Below are positions 4,644 to 7,892 of a DNA stretch of 7,892 nt, one piece after another. Both the position numbers and the translations under genes were made by a program. Position 1 is the stretch's first letter. Every line of letters begins with the position of its first letter. The notes beneath the pieces were generated by a model. The model was not told the origin of the DNA and made no database searches. It worked only from the letters and a program-made list of their open reading frames with translations. Source of the stretch: Syntrophomonadaceae bacterium (GTDB lineage: Bacteria > Bacillota > Syntrophomonadia > Syntrophomonadales > Syntrophomonadaceae); NCBI GenBank assembly GCA_012522705.1, contig JAAYJY010000152.1:1-7892 (forward strand), written 5' to 3'.

Positions 4644-6066
4644 AATACAGTTCGAACTCCAAGGGGTGAGGCATATTGGCCACTTGGCGCGCCTCTTTGC
4701 GCTTGGCGGCGATCCACACGTCGATCAGGCGCTGAGGGAAAACCCCGCCCTGCAGCAGGAACTCCTGGTCTTTCTCTAAAGCATTCAGGGCTTCGTCCAA
4801 TGAGGTGGGCAGGGCCTTGATCTTGGCCAGCTCTTCCTCCGGCAGGTTGTAGAGGTTGACGTCATAAGGACCGAAACCTTCCTTGGTAGGGTCTATCTTC
4901 TTTATGATACCGTCCAGGCCTGCCATCAACATGGCCGAATAAGCCAGATAAGGATTGCAGGTGGCATCCGAGGAACGGAATTCAAAACGTTTGGCGGCCG
5001 GGTGCTTGGCATAGGCCGGCACCCTGATCACGGCGCTGCGGTTGGAGGTGCCGAAAACGCAATTTACCGGGGCCTCATAACCGGGCACCAGGCGTTTGTA
5101 GGAATTGGTGCTGGGGTTGCTGAAAGCCAGCACTGCCGGTGCATGTTTGAGCAGGCCGCCGATAAAATAACAGGCCGTCTGGCTCAGGTTGGAATAGCCG
5201 TTCTCGTCATAGAACAAAGGCTCTCCGTTTTTAAACAGGTGCATGTGGACATGCAGGCCATTGCCGGCCTCAGCGTAAATCGGCTTGGGCATGAACGTCA
5301 CCGACTTGCCCTCCTGGAAAGCCATGTTCTTGATGAGATATTTGGCCAGCATGGTCTTGTCGGCCATTTCCCGCATGCCCCCGAATTCCACCTCGATCTC
5401 GATCTGACCAGGTCCGGCTACTTCGTGGTGGTGGTATTTGATGGGGATACTGTTGGCCTCCATTAGCAGGCACATGCGGGCCCGCAGGTCATACAGCACG
5501 TCCTGGGGCGGAGTGGTATGGTAGCCGCCTTTGACCGGCACCTTGTAACCAAGATTGGGGTATTCATCGTTGCCGCTGTTCCAGTTGGCCTGCTCACAGC
5601 CGATGTTAAAACCGGTCCGGTGCGGCGAACACTCGTAGCTGACATGGTCGAAGACGTTAAATTCAAATTCCGGCCCGATGCGCATCTGATCGGCGATGCC
5701 GGTAGATATCATGTAGTCCTCAGCCCTGGTGGCGATGGAACGGGGGTCTTGGGCGAAGCGGTAGTTTTCCGGCTGGGCGATGACAAAAACGTCACCGATC
5801 ATGCTCAGGGTGGGGACTTCGGTAAATGGATCAGTGACGGTGGTGCTGATATCGGGTATGAATATCATATCGCTCCTCTCGACCGGGGCGTAGCCGTAAT
5901 TGGAGCCATCGAAACCGATGCCGTGGACCAGGGTTTCCGGTTTAAAACGGCCGGTGGGAATGCTTAGATGTCTCCATCTGCCCAACAGGTCGATCATCTT
6001 GAAATCGATCATCAGAATATTATTTTTGGAGCAATAATCCATTACCTCTTCGTAGGTCCCAAACAC
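4633..6066 (-). CDS. glnA: Glutamine synthetase, type I (beta-like)
   Basis: ATP-dependent ligase making glutamine from glutamate and ammonia; a cytoplasmic dodecamer in this family. I place the start at GTG 6066, 9 bases after AGGGAGG (6082-6076), giving 477 residues. The longer frame from TTG 6093 would put the ribosome site inside the gene. Motifs, in order: FDGS (52-55), GPEFEF (131-136), HHHEVAGPG (about 212-220), GNGLHVHMHL (268-277), NPSTNSYKRLVPGYEAPV (317-334) and RFEFRSSD (360-367), then NPYLAYSAMLMAGLDG. Two features point to the GSI-beta group rather than the Bacillus-like alpha group: a CEQANWNSG...VPVKGGY insertion around 157-181, and NLYNLPEEE with Tyr406 at the position adenylylated in enteric enzymes. 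No adenylyltransferase gene is in view. The next gene, a VOC protein, overlaps its stop. A good promoter lies just upstream. Confidence 0.95.
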   Translation of the reverse strand: MFGTYEEVMDYCSKNNILMIDFKMIDLLGRWRHLSIPTGRFKPETLVHGIGFDGSNYGYAPVERSDMIFIPDISTTVTDPFTEVPTLSMIGDVFVIAQPENYRFAQDPRSIATRAEDYMISTGIADQMRIGPEFEFNVFDHVSYECSPHRTGFNIGCEQANWNSGNDEYPNLGYKVPVKGGYHTTPPQDVLYDLRARMCLLMEANSIPIKYHHHEVAGPGQIEIEVEFGGMREMADKTMLAKYLIKNMAFQEGKSVTFMPKPIYAEAGNGLHVHMHLFKNGEPLFYDENGYSNLSQTACYFIGGLLKHAPAVLAFSNPSTNSYKRLVPGYEAPVNCVFGTSNRSAVIRVPAYAKHPAAKRFEFRSSDATCNPYLAYSAMLMAGLDGIIKKIDPTKEGFGPYDVNLYNLPEEELAKIKALPTSLDEALNALEKDQEFLLQGGVFPQRLIDVWIAAKRKEARQVANMPHPLEFELYYDL

Positions 6067-6103
6067 AGAAAAGCGCCTCCCTATATAAATCAATATCCTC
6101 GAA

Positions 6104-6132
6104 ATTATACCAGAGTAGAAATTTGTAGTAAA
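6104..6132 (-). promoter_or_regulatory. Promoter of glnA
   Basis: On the minus strand, TTTACT (6132-6127, 4 of 6 to TTGACA) is followed after exactly 17 bases by TATAAT (6109-6104), preceded by TGG as an extended -10. Transcription should start near 6097, about 30 bases before the GTG start. I see no GlnR-type TGTNA-N7-TNACA operator. Two 26-bp direct repeats lie immediately upstream. Confidence 0.8.
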
Positions 6133-6146
6133 GAATACCTATCCAT

Positions 6147-6212
6147 TATAGGGTTTTGTGACTGGCCTTTCCTTTTCCATTATTAGTATAGGGTTTTGTG
6201 ACTGGCCTTTCC
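6147..6212. repeat. Tandem 26-bp direct repeat upstream of the glnA promoter
   Basis: Bases 6147-6172 and 6187-6212 are identical over 26 positions. They begin TATAGGGTTTTGTGACTGG, continue CCTTTCC, and are offset by 40 bases. The nearer copy begins 14 bases upstream of the glnA -35 box, around -50 to -115 relative to the predicted start. The 40-base offset is close to four helical turns, which would suit paired protein binding on one DNA face. The repeat differs from the 75-base family. A regulator site is inference; a simple local duplication is the alternative. Confidence 0.75.
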
Positions 6213-6255
6213 CTTGGGTACACGGGCGAGGTTTGGTTGGGTCCTCCATGGGGCA

Positions 6256-6480
6256 GACTGTCCGAGACTATTTATTAAGCACCTGTTTTGTCATCCAGAG
6301 GAGCTGAAGGCGGCGAAGGATCTCATCGGCGACTGTCCGAGACTATTGATTAAGCACCTGTTTTGTCATCCAGAGGAGCCGAAGGCGGCGAAGGATCTCA
6401 TCGGGGACTGTCCGAGACTATTGATTAAGCACCTGTTTTGTCATCCAGAGGAGCCGAAGGCGACGAAGGATCTCATCAAA
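6256..6480 (-). repeat. Tandem array of three 75-base units of the dispersed repeat
   Basis: Units begin with GACTGTCCGAGACTATT at 6256, 6331 and 6406, giving a period of exactly 75. Each continues GATTAAGCACCTGTTTTG, TCATCCAGAGGAGC, GAAGGCGGCGAAGGATCTC, ATCGG. The units differ at only a few positions (for example GAGCTG versus GAGCCG, and GGCGGCG versus GGCGACG), and the third ends at about 6477. Read on the minus strand they match R1 and R2 in the same block order. The high similarity points to recent tandem duplication or gene conversion. No spacers exist, so this is not a CRISPR array. Confidence 0.92.
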
Positions 6481-6512
6481 AACACTGCATTATTGGTCTT
6501 TATACAGTTGTA

Positions 6513-6575
6513 AGATGCTTCGCTAACGCTCAGCATGACACATTAAGACACTTTATCAGTAGTCTCAGACTGTCT
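6513..6575 (+). repeat. Diverged inverted copy R4 of the dispersed repeat
   Basis: This stretch starts AGATGCTTCGCTAACGCTCA, has GCATGACA in the middle and ends ACTTTATCAGTAGTCTCAG ACTGTC. The final 25 bases match the reverse complement of the array unit at 20 positions by my alignment. It is oriented opposite to the array and begins about 33 bases beyond it, so the two can form a large imperfect inverted structure. The core uses a different variant (GCTAACGCTCAG) from the array. Confidence 0.6.
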
Positions 6576-6662
6576 GTTTCCTGGATAGACCAGCAAAATA
6601 GAGACAGCGGGGAGGAATGCAAAGCCAAGGCTAGCTGTCATTAAGCTGAAATACGGCGAGAA

Positions 6663-6691
6663 TTGGCTTTATTATCCTGGTGGTATAGAAT
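6663..6691 (+). promoter_or_regulatory. Candidate promoter of oligoendopeptidase F
   Basis: TTGGCT (6663-6668) is separated by 17 bases from TAGAAT (6686-6691), matching consensus at 4 of 6 and 5 of 6 positions. Transcription would start near 6698, about 45 bases before the TTG start codon. The ribosome site GGAGG (6729-6733) lies within that leader. Confidence 0.6.
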
Positions 6692-6742
6692 TAGGCTGTA
6701 ATCCAAAAATAATAACGATTTTCGATATGGAGGTAATGTTTT

Positions 6743-7892
6743 TTGGGCGCTAACACCATTCGCAACAGAGAAGAGATAGAAGAAAGATACAAATGGAACT
6801 TGGAGAATATTTACCCCGACGAACAGCTGTGGGAAAAAGACCTGGAGCAGATCTCCCGGCTGGGCGGGCAAGTGGGCGAGCTGCAGGGGACCCTGGGAGA
6901 ATCAGCCCGCCATCTGCGGTCGTGTCTGCAGTTGAGCGACGATCTGGGCCGGATCTCGGAAAAGGCTTACGTTTACGCCCGCATGCGCCGCGACGAGAAC
7001 AATGCCAATCATCACTACCAGGCCCTGTTCGACCGGGTCCAGAGCTTGACTATACAGGTGGGCAGCATCACCTCCTTCATCGTGCCCGAGATCCTCACTA
7101 TACCGGAGGATAAGCTGCGGGCCTTCCTGGACGAGGATAAGGACCTGGGCCTGTACCGCCATTCCATCGACGAGATCCTGCGCCAGAAGGAACACATCCT
7201 GTCGCAAGCGGAGGAGAGACTGATGGCCATGTCCGCCGACCTGTCGCTGGCATCGGGCAGCATATTCACCATGCTCAACAACGCCGACATCAAATTTCCG
7301 GTCATCAAGGACGAAAAGGGGCAGGATGTGGAGATAACCAAAGGCCGCTACGGCAGCCTGATGGAGAGCTCCCACCGCCGGGTGCGCCAGGACGCTTACC
7401 AGGGACTGTATTCGTCCTACCGCAGCCTCATCAATACCCTGGGCGCCAGCCTGAGTGCCAGCGTCAAGAAGGACATCTTCTATGCCCGGGTACGCAAATA
7501 CCAATCGGCCCGGGCCGCCTCCCTGGACCAGGACAATGTCCCGGTGGAGGTCTATGACCGCCTGATCGAGTCGGTCCACGCCAAACTGGATCTGATGTAC
7601 CGTTATATGGATATCCGTAAAAAGGTATTGGAGCTGGATGAGCTGCATTTCTACGATCTATATACCCCGCTGGTACCGGAATACAAACTGGAGGTGCCCT
7701 ATGAGCAAGCCCGGCAGACCCTGCTCCAGGCCCTGCAACCCCTGGGACCGGATTACCTGGCCCGTATGGAGAGCGGGTTCCGCGATGGCTGGATAGATGT
7801 TTACGAGAACCAGGGCAAGACCAGCGGCGCCTATTCCTGGGGGGCCTACGATACCAACCCCTACATCCTCATGAATTACGACAACAAGCTGG
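6743..7892 (+). CDS. pepF: Oligoendopeptidase F-like M3 metallopeptidase, N-terminal part
   Basis: The first 383 codons are present; the gene runs off the right edge. PepF-type M3B zinc peptidases cut oligopeptides of moderate length in the cytoplasm. The start is TTG 6743, 9 bases after GGAGG (6729-6733). A stop codon lies three codons upstream in frame (6734-6736), and no ATG or GTG lies between, so the start is well defined. The segment RYKWNLENIYPDEQLWEKDL (about 14-33) is the usual opening. It is followed by the long helical N-terminal domain, including LMESSHRRVRQDAYQGLYSSY and KSDIFYAR-like repeats typical of PepF. The last residues, GKTSGAYSWGAYDTNPYILM and NYDNKL, are the conserved strand just before the catalytic helix. 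The HEXXH zinc site lies outside the window, so activity cannot be verified. It is transcribed divergently from glnA across a repeat-rich region. Confidence 0.92.
   Translation, partial: MGANTIRNREEIEERYKWNLENIYPDEQLWEKDLEQISRLGGQVGELQGTLGESARHLRSCLQLSDDLGRISEKAYVYARMRRDENNANHHYQALFDRVQSLTIQVGSITSFIVPEILTIPEDKLRAFLDEDKDLGLYRHSIDEILRQKEHILSQAEERLMAMSADLSLASGSIFTMLNNADIKFPVIKDEKGQDVEITKGRYGSLMESSHRRVRQDAYQGLYSSYRSLINTLGASLSASVKKDIFYARVRKYQSARAASLDQDNVPVEVYDRLIESVHAKLDLMYRYMDIRKKVLELDELHFYDLYTPLVPEYKLEVPYEQARQTLLQALQPLGPDYLARMESGFRDGWIDVYENQGKTSGAYSWGAYDTNPYILMNYDNKL

Larger units (their letters stand above)
6094..6742. other. Divergent glnA-pepF control region, repeat-rich
   Basis: This 650-base region has no supported gene. 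From the glnA side it holds the glnA promoter, a pair of 26-bp direct repeats, three tandem 75-base repeat units, a diverged inverted copy of the same repeat, and a promoter and ribosome site for oligoendopeptidase F. An open frame at 6214-6513 is only the repeat array read in frame, because 75 is a multiple of three. Confidence 0.8.

Noticed and set aside
5002..5967. Plus-strand open frames within 4633-6066
   Set aside because: They are antisense shadows of glutamine synthetase, which is conserved along its full length.
6067..6093. Upstream TTG start for glutamine synthetase at 6093
   Set aside because: The AGGGAGG ribosome site would lie inside the coding sequence, and a GTG at correct spacing lies just downstream. 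Homologues begin near this GTG.
6256..6480. CRISPR array
   Set aside because: Units are contiguous near-identical 75-mers without unique spacers, and other copies lie dispersed in the window.
6214..6513. Open frame of 99 codons with a 25-residue internal repeat (CHPEEPKA-like)
   Set aside because: It is the 75-base non-coding array read in frame; 75 is divisible by three, so the frame stays open. There is no ribosome site at its TTG, and peptides like this are a known spurious product of such repeats.
6902..7648. Minus-strand open frame of 248 codons
   Set aside because: It is the shadow of the oligoendopeptidase F coding strand; the plus frame carries PepF motifs throughout.

Overview
The window looks like chromosome of an anaerobic, probably clostridial (Bacillota) bacterium. 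The evidence is strong AGGAGG-type ribosome sites, frequent TTG/GTG starts, an LCP-family envelope enzyme, a formate/nitrite-type channel, a rubredoxin-less rubrerythrin-like protein and M3B oligoendopeptidase F. Genes are moderately GC-rich and the promoter regions AT-rich. No phage, transposase, tRNA, rRNA or CRISPR array is visible. The organism assignment is inference.

Layout, left to right. 1-99: 3' end of a formate/nitrite transporter gene (+). 316-771: ferritin-like/rubrerythrin protein (+), behind a leader that can fold into a long hairpin. 772-1237: non-coding, with a hairpin, a terminator-like stem-loop, a promoter and a structured leader. 1238-2491: LCP-family phosphotransferase (+), closed by a strong terminator. 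2582-3145: flavin reductase-like protein (-), whose last residues and stop codon lie inside a dispersed repeat. 3452-4045: secreted, C-terminally anchored protein of unknown function (+). 4248-4643: VOC/glyoxalase-fold protein (-), overlapping the end of 4633-6066, a type I-beta-like glutamine synthetase (-). 6094-6742: divergent control region with the glnA promoter, a tandem 26-bp direct repeat, three tandem 75-bp copies of the dispersed repeat, a diverged inverted copy and a promoter. 6743-7892: 5' part of oligoendopeptidase F (+), cut by the window end before its zinc site.

The genes do not form one pathway. The themes are anion transport and peroxide defence (left), cell-wall polymer attachment (LCP), flavin redox chemistry, and nitrogen assimilation next to peptide breakdown (glutamine synthetase and PepF, transcribed divergently). 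glnA and the VOC gene form a translationally coupled pair.

The most unusual feature is one repeat family. Its core reads GAGATCCTTCG...GGATGACA and it is often joined to a GGGGAC-N-GTCCCC palindrome. It occurs at 2557-2620, 4087-4168, 6256-6480 (three copies, opposite orientation) and, diverged, at 6513-6575. Two copies sit between convergent genes, and one has become the 3' end of a gene. Two structured leaders (about 184-244 and 1048-1225) are not assignable to a riboswitch class by eye. No clearly new multi-gene system is evident.
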